64,000 bases of DNA from Anthoceros angustus (GCA_010909165.1 VJWM01000025.1:3190997-3254996), one strand, 5' to 3'. Positions 19,600 to 31,689 are shown, counted from the first letter of the stretch. The notes: a model not told the origin generated them from the letters alone. Numbers and translations are program-made.

Positions 19600-20895
19600 A
19601 TTGTGTTTTTCAGACTCACGGTGTTCCCCTGAGTAAGTGTTACTTTTGCCACAACCCGCGTAGGTGAACCTTTGATGGTGAGTACATAGCCAGTTGAGGT
19701 AAATAGCAAATCACAACAATGCAGTAGCATTAATTGACTAACTGAATTAAGTGCTTGGCCATTGCAAGTACATACAGCACATGGAGTTTAAGCAAAGTAT
19801 TATCAATCGGTTGGAATGAACACGTACCAGTACGAAGGAGAAATTAAGTGCTTGGCCATTGCAAGTACATACAGCACATGGTCGAGTTTAAGCAAAGTAT
19901 TATCAACCAGTTGGAATGAACACGTACCAGTACCAAGGATCATCAAACCAGTGTGAGAATGCTCATCACCTAACACACTCTTTCAGAATGGCCAAGCACA
20001 TACAGCACATGGTCGAGTTTAAGCAAAATATTATCAACCAGCTGGAATGAACACGTACCAGTACCGAGGATCATCAAACCAGTGTGAGAATGCTCATCAC
20101 CTAACGCACTCTTTCAGCTGTACTTGAAGGTATGAAGTTACTCATCAATGATTTGTCCTTGCAAATGTGGGATGTGGCTCCGGCATCCACGTACCAACTA
20201 TCAGGAGCATGTGAGGAGGTGGAGAGACACACCGTCATAATCATGAGTTGCTTGCTGGAAACATCGGCATGTTGAGGCCGTTTCTTGGTGACGGAGTTAA
20301 CATCAACATGCTTGGAGGTCTTCTCGGCTTTCCTCGGCTCACCAGATTTCTTTTTTCGGCATTCCCTTTCCCAATGCCCTTGCAGCCCACACCAGTTGCA
20401 AGTGCTAGATCTTTTGGTCTGTCCTGGTTTGGAAAGACCACTACCAGGGGAGTTTCTATTCCCATTCTACGATTTGCCTTTTGATGTATAGAGAGAGTAC
20501 TTTATCTGTCTTAGTGCATCATGATCCATGATTGGATGAACTGGCATGACTTTTCTCCTCTTGAAATAAAGCACCAACAACATTTGTAAATCTAATAGTG
20601 GTTGGTTTACCTGCAGCTACAGCATTACCAGCATCCCGGAGGGTGGCTCCATAGCTGGAGACAAAAGGCTAGAAACTAGAAGGCAGGCTAGTTAGGAGTT
20701 GAGCAACAGCATCCAATTCACTCATGGTGGACCCTAAGGAGATGAGTTGTGCACGGTCACGGACCGCCAAGGAAAGTCGCAGCCCTTCTCGCCACAAGAT
20801 CCAGGGAGAAGAGTTCCTGACAGACATAGAGTGAGAATGTTCTTCACCTCGTTTGTCTACGCAAGTTGTGTCCATATCTCCTCCGCTTTATTCAG
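19600..20895 (-). pseudogene. Ty1/copia gag-protease fragment, minus strand
   Basis: Reading the minus strand from 20895, a gag piece (EEIWTQLA, then QLISLGSTMSELDAVAQLLT) leads to a perfect CCHC zinc knuckle, CNWCGLQGHWEREC (20400-20359). The protease site follows as WYVDAGATSHIC (20196-20164), where the usual DSG/DTG is DAG. Downstream are GTGTCSFQLVDNTLLKLDHV and a terminal STGYVLTIKGSPTRVVAKVT. Several stops and frameshifts are present, and no integrase or RT follows. The right end stops abruptly where the AT-rich array begins. Confidence 0.75.
19745..20118. repeat. Tandem triplication within the copia protease region
   Basis: A ~110-140-bp unit containing ACATACAGCACATGG and GGAATGAACACGTACCAGTA occurs three times, at about 19749, 19850 and 19990. 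On the minus strand each unit encodes the LVDNTLLKLDHVLYVLAMAK piece of the copia polyprotein. The first copy is shorter than the others. Confidence 0.8.
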
Positions 20896-20900
20896 GTAAG

Positions 20901-21300
20901 TGTCATGCCGTGTGATACTAATCTCTGCACTTGGGTTTAGTGTTTGATTGGCATTAATTAATCTAACTACTTATCTTTAAGTAAGTAATTAGTGTTATTT
21001 AATCTAACTACATATCTTTTACTAAGTAATTAGTGTTAATTAATCTAATTACTTATCTTTAAGTAAGTAATTAATGTTAATTAATCTAATTACTTATCTT
21101 TAAGTAAGTAATTAATTTTAATTAATCTAATTACTTATCTTTAAGTAAGTAATTAGTGTTAATTAATCTAAGATGCTTATGTTAATTAAGCATTGATTAG
21201 TGTTAATTAATCTAAGATGCTTAATTAAGCATTAGCATGTTAATTAAACATGGTTAGCAATAGCTAAGTGGATAAGCTCAAGTAATATGCTTTGGCATAT
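20901..21300. repeat. AT-rich 41-bp array, copy 1
   Basis: The leader TGTCATGCCGTGTGATACTA is followed by ~41-bp units of TTACTTATCTTTAAGTAAGT plus AATTAGTGTTAATTAATCTAA. Each unit contains an ATTACTTA/TAAGTAAT dyad. The 3' end has ATGCTTAATTAAGCAT palindromes and GCAATAGCTAAGTGGATAAG. Confidence 0.85.
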
Positions 21301-21471
21301 TCCTTGCATATATAGTGTATTCTTACCATACAATAGCTAAGTGGATAAGCTCAAGTAATATGCTTTGCATATTCCTCGATATAGTGTATTCTTAGGATAT
21401 TTCTTGCATGCCGATGCCAATATGATATCTTAAGAATACGTCACGTGGTCTAGTATATAGACCCTTCCATC

Positions 21472-21498
21472 GAGGACAATGGATCAAACATTGTCCTC
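21472..21498. repeat. Hairpin with 10-bp arms
   Basis: GAGGACAATG and its reverse complement are separated by GATCAAA. This lies in the spacer after array copy 1 and is not seen in the other units. Confidence 0.75.
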
Positions 21499-21649
21499 CA
21501 GAGCAATGCAACGAACAGAGGCCAGTGGGAGCGACTGAGGAAGTGTGAATTGTGTGTTGGTTTGCCACGACGTGCAAGCTACTCCCTCCGTCATAAGCCT
21601 GATGACACAGACGTAGATAGGCCGTGCTAGGCTTTGTGATGCTAGGCGA

Positions 21650-22343
21650 TGCTAGGCCGCGAATAGAGAGGAGGCAAAGAAGCCCAAGTTCAAGGCCAAG
21701 AGGAGGCTAAAAAGCCCAAGTCCAAGGCCAAGGAGGAATGAGGCCTCCACAAGGAGGGATGGCCTTTAAGGCTAACCAACCAAGGGAGAAACAAGAGTAT
21801 TTTACTCTTGGATCAAATGGATAAGGTAAAGTGGATAGGCTTGGGTATGTTATCGGCATTGATTTCACTCTCGTCCAAAACTCTCATTAGCTAGCACCCC
21901 ATCCTAATCGATCCATCTCATGGGTGCTTAACTTTGGAGTTCTTATGTCCTTGCTATCTAACTCACCGGCTTTAAGGCCAACCAACCAAGGGAGAAACAA
22001 GAGTATTTTACTCTTGGGCCCTGGATTCCAAGGATAAGGGTAAAGTGGATAGGCATGGGTTATCGTAACCAACCAAGGGAGAAACAAGAGTATTTTACTC
22101 TTGGCCCCGATTCCAAGGATAAGGGTAAAGTGGATAGCATGGGTATGTTATCGCAGTTGATTTCACTTTCTCATTCAAAACTCATTAGCTAGCACCCCAT
22201 CCGGGTACTAATCCATCTCACGGGTGCTTAACTATGGAGTTCTTGTGTCCTTGCTATCTAACTCACCCATCTAACTCGCATGTCGAGCTTGTCAGCTTTA
22301 ATGATAGGAGATTCATAGCGGGTAAGCTTAACTCCCACAGCTC
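21650..22343. repeat. Long-unit insert 1: repeated spacer with hairpins
   Basis: The block starts with GAGAGGAGGCAAAGAAGCCC and contains three copies of AACCAACCAAGGGAGAAACA, each leading into a hairpin CAAGAGTA-TTT-TACTCTTG (near 21790, 21998 and 22088). It recurs at 44945-45680. These two places mark the longer array units. Confidence 0.75.
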
Positions 22344-22590
22344 CTAGAGTAGAAGTAGGATGGGCCTGTGCCATGTCAAACTTGTAAAAATCTTAGCAAT
22401 ATATTTATGTTGATGAATAATTAGCAGACCTTCATATCTGACTCGTAAGATCTGGATGCTTAGACAGAATTGCACGTCCCCACTATTTGTCATCTCAAAA
22501 GGCTGACGTAACATACCCTTCACATGATATCGATATGAAGCGCTCGTGCCATGCTTGCGCCCGACATTAATGACCGGCCATATAATGGCG
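22344..22590 (-). pseudogene. Ty1/copia RT fragment in long unit 1
   Basis: The minus strand reads FEMTNSGDVQFCLSIQI, then YEGLLIIHQHKYIAKIF. This matches the part of copia reverse transcriptase just after the catalytic region (FxMxxxGxxxxxLGIQI ... IxQxKYI). Only about 50 codons remain. The flanks dissolve into satellite. Confidence 0.6.
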
Positions 22591-23637
22591 CCCAGCGCCC
22601 GACATTGGCCCCCAACGCCTGACATTGACTTGCCATACAATGGCGCCTAGCGCCAAATAATAATGGCATCTCATTAACGCCCAACTATAGTGCCCAGTTA
22701 ACGCCCAACTATCGCGCCCAAATAACGCTCAACAATGGCGTTCAACGCCCAGCTATGGCGCCCAATTATCGCCCAACAAAGGCCCCCAATTAATGCCCAA
22801 TAATGGCGCCCAATGCCCAAATATGGCGCCCAATGCCCAAATATGGCGCCCAAGGCCCAACTATGGCGCCCAATGCCCAACTATGGCGCCCAACGTCCGA
22901 CAATGGCTGGCCATCCACTGGCACCCAACGCCCTACACTGGCTGGCCATACAATGACGCCCAACGCCCGACAATGGTTGGCCATCCAATGGCGCCCAACG
23001 CCCGACAATGGTTGGCCATCCAATGGCGCCCAACGCCCTACAATGGCTGGCCATACAATGGCGCCCAACGCCCGACAATGGCTGGCCATCCAATGGCGCC
23101 CAACGCCCTACAATGGCTGGGCATACAATGGCGCTAACGCCCTACAATGGTCGGGTTACAATGGCGGCCCAACGCCTGACAATCGTGGCCACCGCCAATA
23201 GCTCCCCGCCGCCACCCTCCCTCCCCACCTACAAAACAACGCGACAATGGCTAACCACACAATGGCGGCTCGACAATCGCCACCCCGCCAATGGTTGGCC
23301 ATACAATAGGGCCCAACGCCCGACAATGGCTGGCCTGATAATGGCTGGCCCGACAATCGCTGGCCAGCCTGCCAATGGCTCCCCGCCTGCCACCCTCCCC
23401 CCCACCAAAAACTCTCCCTCCATCCCCCTTCCCAATGGCGTCCAATGCCCGACAATGGTTGGCCATACAATGGCGCCCAACGCCCGACAATGGCTGGCCC
23501 GGCAATCGCTGGCTAGCATGCCAATGGCTCCCCGCCTCCTCCCCGCCTGCCACCCCTCCCCCCCACCAAAAACTCTTACTCCATCCCCCTTCCTACCCAC
23601 TTCCCCCTCCCCTCCCTCCCGCACCCCTTCCCCCGCC
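22571..23637. repeat. 35-bp satellite, best-preserved block
   Basis: From 22,900 the unit CAATGGCGCCCAACGCCCGA plus CAATGGTTGGCCATC repeats at 35-bp spacing (for example 22986 and 23021). It is preceded at 22790-22890 by a simpler 20-bp unit (GGCGCCCAATGCCCAAATAT). After 23,200 pyrimidine-rich blocks (CCACCAAAAACTCTCCCTCC) alternate with it to give ~150-200-bp units. No stop codon occurs in any frame of the core unit. Confidence 0.9.
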
Positions 23638-23995
23638 AAATTTTAAGAAAAAGGCTTTACAACATAATCCTACAACAAGGGAGCCACGTCATCGCATGCA
23701 ACGGTAAATGGCTTCCAATCATATTTTTGTGATTAGTGATATTAATAAAGATTTTTAGAAAAAAAAGATCAAATTTTGAAAAAAAGGCTTTACAACGTAA
23801 TCTACAACGAAGCTACGCCATTGATCATTGTTGTAAATGAGCACCCAAAAGAGTGCCATATCATCCAACTAGAAACCCGCATTGTAAACCGAGTCTTAAA
23901 ACTTGCCACATCAGCGAAACTTAAACCAATTTACAACGGAGGTTTTAGACGTTGTAAAGATTGGGACATTTACAAAAGGGGTTTTGTAAAACCCC
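23638..23995. repeat. ~350-bp module 1 (single, long unit)
   Basis: The module begins AAATTTTAAGAAAAAGGCTT and ends in a GGGGTTTT-GT-AAAACCCC hairpin. Its two halves are related: CAAATTTTRAAAAAAAGGCT then TTACAACRTAATC occurs at the start and again near 23770. TTTACAAC and its inverse GTTGTAAA recur about six times. Confidence 0.85.
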
Positions 23996-26486
23996 TCCTC
24001 CCCGCCTGCCACCCCTCGCCCCTACCACCCTCCATCCCCCTTCCCAATGGCGCCCAACGCCCGACAATGGCTAGCTATACAATGGTTGGCGACACCGCCA
24101 CCGCCAATGGCTCCCCGCCGCCACCCTCCCGACCGCCACCTCCTCCCACCAAAACTCTCCTCCATCCCCTTCCCAATGGCGCCCAACGCCCGAGAATGGC
24201 TGGCTATAACGCCCAACGCCCGACAATGGCGCCCGATAATGGTCGCCCGACACCGCTAAGCGTGCGGTAATGGCTCGCCCGCCACCCTCCTCCCGCCACC
24301 TCCCCACCAAAACTCTCCCTCCATCCTCCTTCCCAATGGCGCCTAACGCCGACACAATGGCTAAACAATGGCGGCCCGACAATGGCGGCCCGACAATGGT
24401 CGCCCGACAATGGCTGGCCGGACAATGGTCGGTCGGCCGACAATCAATGACTTGACCGACAATGGTCACCTAACAATGGTCGGCCCGACAATGGTCGGCC
24501 GACAATGGCCGGGTCGGCCGACAATCAATGACTTGACCGACAATGGCTGGCCAATGGCTTGGCCCGACAATGGCCGGGCCGTCAATGGTCGGGTGGACAA
24601 TGGTTGGCCCGACAATGGTCGGTGCCGCCAATGGTCTTTCGACAATGGCTGGCCCGACAATGGTCGCCCGACAATGGTGGCCCGACAATGCCCGGCCCGA
24701 CAATGGCTGGCCATACAATGGCTCCCAACGCCCGACAATGGTGGCCCAATAATGGTGGCGACAATCACTGCCACCGCCAATGGCTCCCCGCCTCCCGCTT
24801 CCTCCCCGCCTCCTCCTCCTCCTCCCCGCCACCCTCCCCACCAAAAACTCTCCTCCATCCCCTTCCCAATGGCGCCCAACGCGACAATGGTTGGCTATAC
24901 AATGGCGCCCAACGCCCGATAATCGCTGGCCCGACAATGGTCGCCCGACAATCCGGGTTAGCGTGCCAATGGCTCCCCGCCGCCACCCTCCCGCCGCCAC
25001 CTCCCCACCAAAACTCTCCCTCCATCCTCCTTCCCAATGGCGCCTAACGCCGACAATGGTGGACAATGGTCATCGGCACTGGGCAATGGCGGCCCGACAA
25101 TGGCGCCCGACAATGGCGGTCGGCACAATCAATGACTTGACGAGCCGACAATGGCTGGCCCGACAATGGTCATTTGACAATGGCCGGGTCCGACAATCAA
25201 TGACTTGCGACAATGGCTTTGGCCTACAATGGTTGGCCGACAATGGCCGGCCCGACACAATGGTGGGTGGACAATGGTTGGCCCGACAATGGTCGGTGGC
25301 CGACAATGGTGGCTCGACAATGGCTGGCCCGACAATGGTCGCCCGACAATGGTGGCCCGACAATGCTGCCCGACAATGGCGCCATACAATGGCTCTAACG
25401 CCGACAATGGTGGCCCAATAATGGTGGCCCGACAATGCCACGCCAATGGCTCCCCGCCTCCCGCTTCCTCCCCGCCTCCTCCTCCTCCTTGCCTGCCACC
25501 CCTCCCCCCCACCAAAAACTCTCCCTCCATCCCCCTTCCCAATGGCGTCCAACGCGCGACAATGGTTGGCCATACAATGGCGCCCAACGCCCGACAATGG
25601 TTGGCCTGATAATGGCTGGCCCGACAATCGTTGGCCAGCCTGCCAATGGCTCCCCGCCTCCTCCCCGGCTGCCACCGCTCCCCCCCACCAAAAACTCTCC
25701 CTCCATCCCCCTTCCCAATGGCGTCCAGCGCCCGACAATGGTTGGCCCTACAATGGCGCCCAACGCCCGACAATGGCTGGCCCGAAAATGGCTTTTCCGA
25801 CAATCACCTGGCCAGCCGCCAATGGCTCCTCGCCACCCTCCCCACCAAAAACTCTCCTCCATCCCCTTCCCAATGGCGTCCAACGCGACAATGGTTGGCC
25901 ATACAATGGCGCCCAACGCCCGACAATGGTTGGCTGATAATGGCTGGCCCGACAATCTGGCCAGCCTCCCAATGGCTCGCCTCCTCCGCCACCGCTCCCC
26001 ACCAAAAACTCTCCTCCATCCCCTTCCCAATGGCGTCCAGCCGACAATGGTTGGCCCTACAATGGCGCCTAACGACAATGGCTGGCCCGAAAATGGCTTT
26101 TCCGACAATGGCCGGCCAATGGCTCGACAATGGCTCGCCACCCTCCCCACCAAAAACTCTCCCTCCATCCCCTTCCCAATGGCGTCCGATGCGGACAATG
26201 GTTGGCTATACAATGGCGCCTAACGCCTGACAATGGCTGGCGACAATGCTGGCCCGATAATCGCTGGCCAGCCGCCAATGGCTCCCCGCCGCCACCCTCC
26301 CGCCGCCACCTCCCCATCAAAAATTCTCCTCCATCCCCTTCCCAATGGCGCGCCCACCGCCCAACAATGGTTATTATACAATGGCGCCTAACGCCCGACA
26401 ATGGCTGGCCCGAAAATGTCGCCCGACAATCGCCGGCCGTATCAATGGGTCCTCGCCACCCGTCCCCCACCAAAAACTCTCCTTGG
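23996..26486. repeat. Satellite block with two 15-bp CGACAATGG sub-arrays
   Basis: This is mixed 35-bp and pyrimidine-rich satellite. At 24365-24715 and 25070-25400 it collapses to 15-bp units of the form GCCCGACAATGGTCG. ORFs on all frames are products of the stop-free repeat. Confidence 0.85.
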
Positions 26487-26575
26487 CGACATTCCAGGAA
26501 GATTGGTTTTGTGCACAATGCACTACATGAGGTGATTGGTTTTGTGCACAATGCACTACATGAGGTGCGCAGTAT
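26487..26575 (+). pseudogene. PHD-like coda 1 (duplicated 3' half)
   Basis: GAAGATTGGTTTTGTGCACA then ATGCACTACATGA reads EDWFCAQCTT-stop. The half GATTGGTTTTGTGCACAATG is immediately duplicated. Upstream satellite gives no zinc-finger body. Confidence 0.4.
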
Positions 26576-26713
26576 GTAGTCCTACTAATGATAATGTTTT
26601 GACTTGCGCCTCACATTATCGGGATTTGTTTGCACCTATATATCTCACAGTATTAGATTTGTTTGCTTGGTTGTTGGTAAGTGCTTATATGAATTCTTAC
26701 TGCGTATGACGCT

Positions 26714-27070
26714 TGTCATGCCGTGTGATACTAATCTCGCACGGTTTAGTGTTTGATTGGCATTAATTAATCTAACTACATATCTTTTAGTAAGTAATTA
26801 GTGTTAATTAATCTAATTACTTATCTTTAAGTAAGTAATTAGTGTTAATTAATCTAACTACATATCTTTTAGTAAGTAATTAATGTTAATTAATCTAATT
26901 ACTTATCTTTAAGTAAGTAATTAGTGTTAATTAATCTAATTACTTATCTTTAAGTAAGTAATTAATGTTAATTAATCTAAGATGCTTATGTTAATTAAGC
27001 ATTTATTAGTGTTAATTAAACATGGTTAGCAATAGCTAAGTGGATAAGCTCAAGTAACTGCTTTGGCATA
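26714..27070. repeat. AT-rich 41-bp array, copy 2
   Basis: It has the same leader and units as copy 1, with the TATCTTTTAGTAAG variant alternating with TATCTTTAAGTAAG. Confidence 0.85.
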
Positions 27071-27139
27071 TTCCTTGCATATTATAATGTATTCTTAGGA
27101 TATTTCTTGCATGCCGATGCGATATGATATCTTAAGAAT

Positions 27140-27808
27140 ATGCCGATGCCAACGCTGATAGCCATACAATGGCGCCTAACGTGAAAAATGGCGTCTGAGA
27201 ATGGATGGCCCGACAATGGCGACAATGGCTCGCCCGCCACCCCCCGCCCGCCACTCCTCCCCCACCAAAACTCTCCCTCCATCCCCTTCCCAATAGCGCC
27301 CAACGCCCGACAATGGCTGGCCATACAATGGCGCCTAACGCCCCACAATGGCTGGCCCGACAATCGCTGGCCAGCCTCCCAATGGCTCCCCGCCTGCCAC
27401 CCCTTCCCCCGCCACTCCTCCCTCCACCAAAAACTCTCCCTCCATCCCCCTTCCCAAAGGCGTCCAACGCCCGACAATGGTTGGCCATACAATAGGGCCC
27501 AACGCCCGACAATGGCTGGCCTGATAATGGCTGGCCCGACAATCGGCCGGCCCCGCCAATGGCTCCCCGCCCGCCACCCTCCCGCCCGCCACTCCTCCCT
27601 CCCACCAAAACTCTCCCTCCATCCCCCTTCCCAATGGCGCCAATGCCCGACAATGGTTGGCACAATGGCGAACGCGACAATGGCTAGCCCGGCAATGGCT
27701 AGCATGCCAATGGCTCCCCGCCTCCCCGCCCGCCACCCTCCCCCACCAAAACTCTTACTCCATCCCCTTCCTACCCACTTCCCCTCCCTCCCTCCCGCAC
27801 CCCTTCCC
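27140..27808. repeat. Short satellite block, unit 2
   Basis: This is 35-bp and pyrimidine-rich satellite, ending in the CCCACTTCCCCTCCCTCCCT stretch that always precedes a module. Confidence 0.8.
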
Positions 27809-28148
27809 AAATTTTAAGAAAAGGCTTTACAACATAATCTACAACAAGGGAGCCACGTCATCGCATGCAACGGTAAATGGCTTCCAATCATATTTTGTGA
27901 TTAGTGATATTAATAAAGATTTTATAAAAAGATCAAATTTTAAAAAAGGCTTTACAACGTAATCTACGAAGGAGCTACTTCATTGATCATTGTTGTAAAT
28001 GAGCACCAAAAGAGTGCCATATCATCCAACTAGAAACCCGCATTATAAACGAAGTCTTAAAACTTGCCACATCAAACTTAAACCAATTTACAACGGAGGT
28101 TTTAGGCGTTGTAAAGATTGAATATTTACAAAGGGTTTTGTAAAACCC
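27809..28148. repeat. ~350-bp module 2a
   Basis: First of a pair. The end hairpin is shortened to AGGGTTTTGTAAAACCC. Confidence 0.85.
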
Positions 28149-28311
28149 TCCTCCCCCGCCACCCCTCGCCCCTACCACCTCCATCCTCCTTCCCAATGGC
28201 GTAGCCCGACAATGGCTCCCCGCCTCCTCCCGCCTGCCACCTCCCCACCAAAACTCTTACTCCATCCCCTTCCTACCCACTTCCCCTCCCTCCTCCCGCA
28301 CCCCTTCCGCC

Positions 28312-28658
28312 AAATTTTAAGAAAAGGCTTTACAACATAATCCTACAACAAGGGAGCCACGTCATCGCATGCAACGGTAAATGGCTTCCAATCATATTTT
28401 GTGACTAGTGATATTAATAAAGATTTTATAAAAAGATCAAATTTTAAAAAAGGCTTTACAACGTAATCTACAACGAAGGAGCTACTTCATTGATCGTTGT
28501 TGTAAATGAGCACCCAAAAGTGCCATATCATCCAACTAGAAACCGCATTGTAAAACCGAGTCTTAAAACTTGCCACATCAGTGAAACTTAAACCAATTTA
28601 CGGAGGTTTTAGGCGTTGTAAAGATTGGAACATTTACAAAGGGGTTTTGTAAAACCCT
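28312..28658. repeat. ~350-bp module 2b
   Basis: Second of a pair, separated from 2a by ~160 bp of pyrimidine-rich satellite. Confidence 0.85.
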
Positions 28659-30433
28659 CCTCCCGCCACCCCCCGCCTACCACCTCCATCCCCCTTCCCA
28701 AAGGCGCCCAACCCCGACAATGGCTAGCCATACAATGGCTGGCCTGACAATCGCTGGCCAGCCTGCCAATGGCTCCCCGCTTGCCACCTCCTACCCGCCT
28801 GCAACCCTCCCCCCCACCAAAAACTCTCCCTCCATCCCCCTTCCGAATGGCATCCAACGCCCGACAATGGTTGGCCATACAATGGCGCCCAACGCCCGAC
28901 AACGGTTGGCCCGATAACGGCTGGCGACAATCACTGCCACGGCAATGCCTCCCCGCCACCCTCCCCCGCCACTCCTCCTCCCACCAAAACTCTCCCTCCA
29001 TGCAGTTCCCAATGGCGCCCAACGTCCGACAATGGATATACAATGGCGCCTAACGCCCACAATGGCGAAAATGGTGGCCCGACAATCGGCCACCTATCAA
29101 TGGGTCCTGCTCGCCACCCCTCCTCCCCACCAAAACTCTCCTCCATCCTCTTCCAATGGCGCCCAACGCCCGACAATGGATGGCCATACAATGGCGCCCA
29201 ACGCCCGAAATGGCGGCGACAATGGCTGGCCCGACAATCAATCAGCCACCTACCAATGGCTCCCCGCCCGCCACCCTCCTACCGCCACTCCTCCTCCCAC
29301 CAAAACTCTCCTCCATCCCCTTCCCAATGGCGCCCAACGCCCGAGAATGGCGGCTATACAATGGCGCCCAACGCCCGACAATGGCCGGCCGATAATGGCT
29401 CCCGCCACCGCCAATGGCGAAATGGCTGGCGAAAATGGCTCCCGCCACCCTCCCGCCCGCCACCTCCTCCCCACCAAAACTCTCCTCCATCCTCCTTCCC
29501 AATGGCGCCTAGCCGACAATGGCGGCCATACAATGGCGCCCAGCCGACAATGGCGTCCGACAATCGTTGGCCCGACAATGGCCGGCCGACAATGGTCGAC
29601 AATGGTTGGCGACAATGGTCCGGCTCGACAATGACTTGCGACAATGGCTGACAATGGTTGGCCGACAATGGTGGCCGACAATGGCGCCAATGGCAATGGA
29701 TAATGGCTCGACAATGGTCGGCCGCCTTCTACCGCCAATGGCTCGGGTTTTGACAATGGCCCGACAATCCGGGCCCGACAATGGCGCCCGACAATGGTCA
29801 ACCCCGACAATGCTGGCTATACAATGGCGCCAACGCCCGACAATGGTTGGCGATAATGGTGGCCAATGGGTGGCCCGACACCGCCGCCACCGCCAATGGC
29901 TCCCGCCTCCCGCCTTCCTCCCGCCTCCTCCCGCCTCCTCCTCCTCCTCCCGCCACCTCCCCCACCAAAACTCTCCTCCATCCCCTTCCCAATGGCGCCC
30001 AATGCCCGACAATGGTTGGCCATACAATGGCGCCCAACGCCCGACAATGGCTGGCCGAAATGGCTTTTCCGACAATGGCCGGCCGCCACCTCCTCCCGCC
30101 ACCCTCCCCACCAAAACTCTCCTCCATCCCCTTCCCAATGGCGTCCGATGCCCGACAATGGTTGGCCATACAATGGCGTAGCGACAATGGTGGCGATAGT
30201 GGCTGGCCCGATAATCGTCGGCCGACAATGGTGGCCCGATAATGGCTCCCCGCCACCCTCCCCGCGCCACTCCTCCCCACCAAAATTCTCCTCCATCCCC
30301 CTTGTCGTCACCGCCCAACAATGGTTGGCCATACAATGGCCTTGACAATGGCTGGCCGAAAATGTCGGGCCCAGGCAATCGTGGCCGGGTATCAATGGGT
30401 CCTCGCGTGCCACCGTCCCCCACCAAAACTCTG
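28659..30433. repeat. Long satellite block, unit 2
   Basis: Variants with TGCAGTTCCCAATGGCGCCC and CACCTATCAATGGGTCCTGC occur near 28995 and 29095. The 15-bp CGACAATGG sub-array lies at about 29515-29830. Confidence 0.85.
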
Positions 30434-30480
30434 TGACATTCCAGGAAGATTGGTTTTGTGCACAATGCACTACATGAGGT
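30434..30480 (+). pseudogene. PHD-like coda 2
   Basis: The coda is present once, reading EDWFCAQCTT-stop after a one-base shift. It is followed by the conserved AGTCCTACTAATGATAATGT spacer. Confidence 0.4.
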
Positions 30481-30637
30481 GCGACGTATATAGTCCTACT
30501 AATGATAATGTTTTGACTTGCACCACACATGGGGGGGGGATTTGTTCAAGCACCTATATATCGTATTAGATTTGTTTGCTTGGTTGTTGGTCGAGGAAGT
30601 GCTTATATGAATTCAAGTGCTTACCTCGTGCGACAGT

Positions 30638-31115
30638 TGTCATGCCGTGTGATACTAATCTCTGCACTTGGGTTTAGTGTTTGATTGACATTAATTAATC
30701 TAACTACATATCTTTTAGTAAGTAATTAGTGTTAATTAATCTAATTACTTATCTTTAAGTAAGTAATTAGTGTTAATTATTCTAACTACATATCTTTTAG
30801 TAAGTAATTAATGTTAATTAATCTAATTACTTATCTTTAAGTAAGTAATTAGTGTTAATTAATCTAATTACTTATCTTTAAGTAAGTAATTAATGTTAAT
30901 TAATCTAAGATGCTTATCTTTAAGTAAGTAATTAATGTTAATTAATATAATTACTTATCTTTAAGTAAGTAATTAGTGTTAATTAATCTAATTACTTATC
31001 TTTAAGTAAGTAATTAATGTTAATTAATCTAAGATGCTTATGTTAATTAAGCATTTATTAGTGTTAATTAAACATGGTTAGCAATAGCTAAGTGGATAAG
31101 CTCAAGTAATATCCT
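30638..31115. repeat. AT-rich 41-bp array, copy 3
   Basis: A longer copy with about ten units. The leader is preceded by 9-bp direct repeats AAGTGCTTA flanking TATGAATTC. Confidence 0.85.
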
Positions 31116-31194
31116 TGCATATTCCTTGCATATTATAGTGTATTCTTAGGATATTTCTTGCATACACGATGCTAATATGATATCTTAAGAATAT

Positions 31195-31282
31195 GCCGAT
31201 GCTAACGCTCGACAATGGTCAGCCATACAATGGCGCCCAACGCTCAAAAATGGCTGGCCCGATAATGGATGGCCCGACAATC
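31195..31282. repeat. Short satellite stub before chromovirus 1
   Basis: GCCCGATAATGGATGGCCCG then ACAATC leads directly to the LTR. The last five bases (CAATC, 31278-31282) form the target-site duplication. Confidence 0.8.
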
Positions 31283-31618
31283 TGTCGCAAGCCACGATCA
31301 AGACTGTGATCTTGGAAGCGAATGAGCCTGGAACAAGTGTTGATCTTTGCATCATGTGTACATATAGGGGTCCCGTCTAGTGACAAGAATGTATTCCTAA
31401 CTAATACGGTTGAAACTAAACTACGGCTATTTACTTATCTTGGTTTACCCACGGGTGATTATCCTTATATGGCCTATTACAACGTTTGTCGTGTCCGTGC
31501 TTGGAGATCCGTCTCCCGCTCGGACAAAAGAGGGGTGTCCAAGCCGCCTCGCCCATGGACTTAGCCGGTCCGGCCCACGGCCCGCTTACCGAGGGTTCCG
31601 AGTGGTCACTCCGTGACA
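31283..31618 (-). repeat. 3' LTR of chromovirus 1
   Basis: Starts TGTCGCAAGCC and ends CCGTGACA on the plus strand. It is collinear with 36654-36999. Confidence 0.9.
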
Positions 31619-31630
31619 TTCTCCCCACTT
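31619..31630 (-). other. Polypurine tract of chromovirus 1
   Basis: AAGTGGGGAGAA on the minus strand abuts the 3' LTR, the expected plus-strand primer position. Confidence 0.75.
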
Positions 31631-31689
31631 AGCGAGGGCTGGTCCTCCACCTTGGAGCCGCGGCCGGAGCGGAACTGCTGACACCAAAG

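Noticed and set aside
20901-31115. CRISPR-like regular repeats
   Set aside because: The units are contiguous satellite without unique spacers, in a plant nuclear context with no cas genes.
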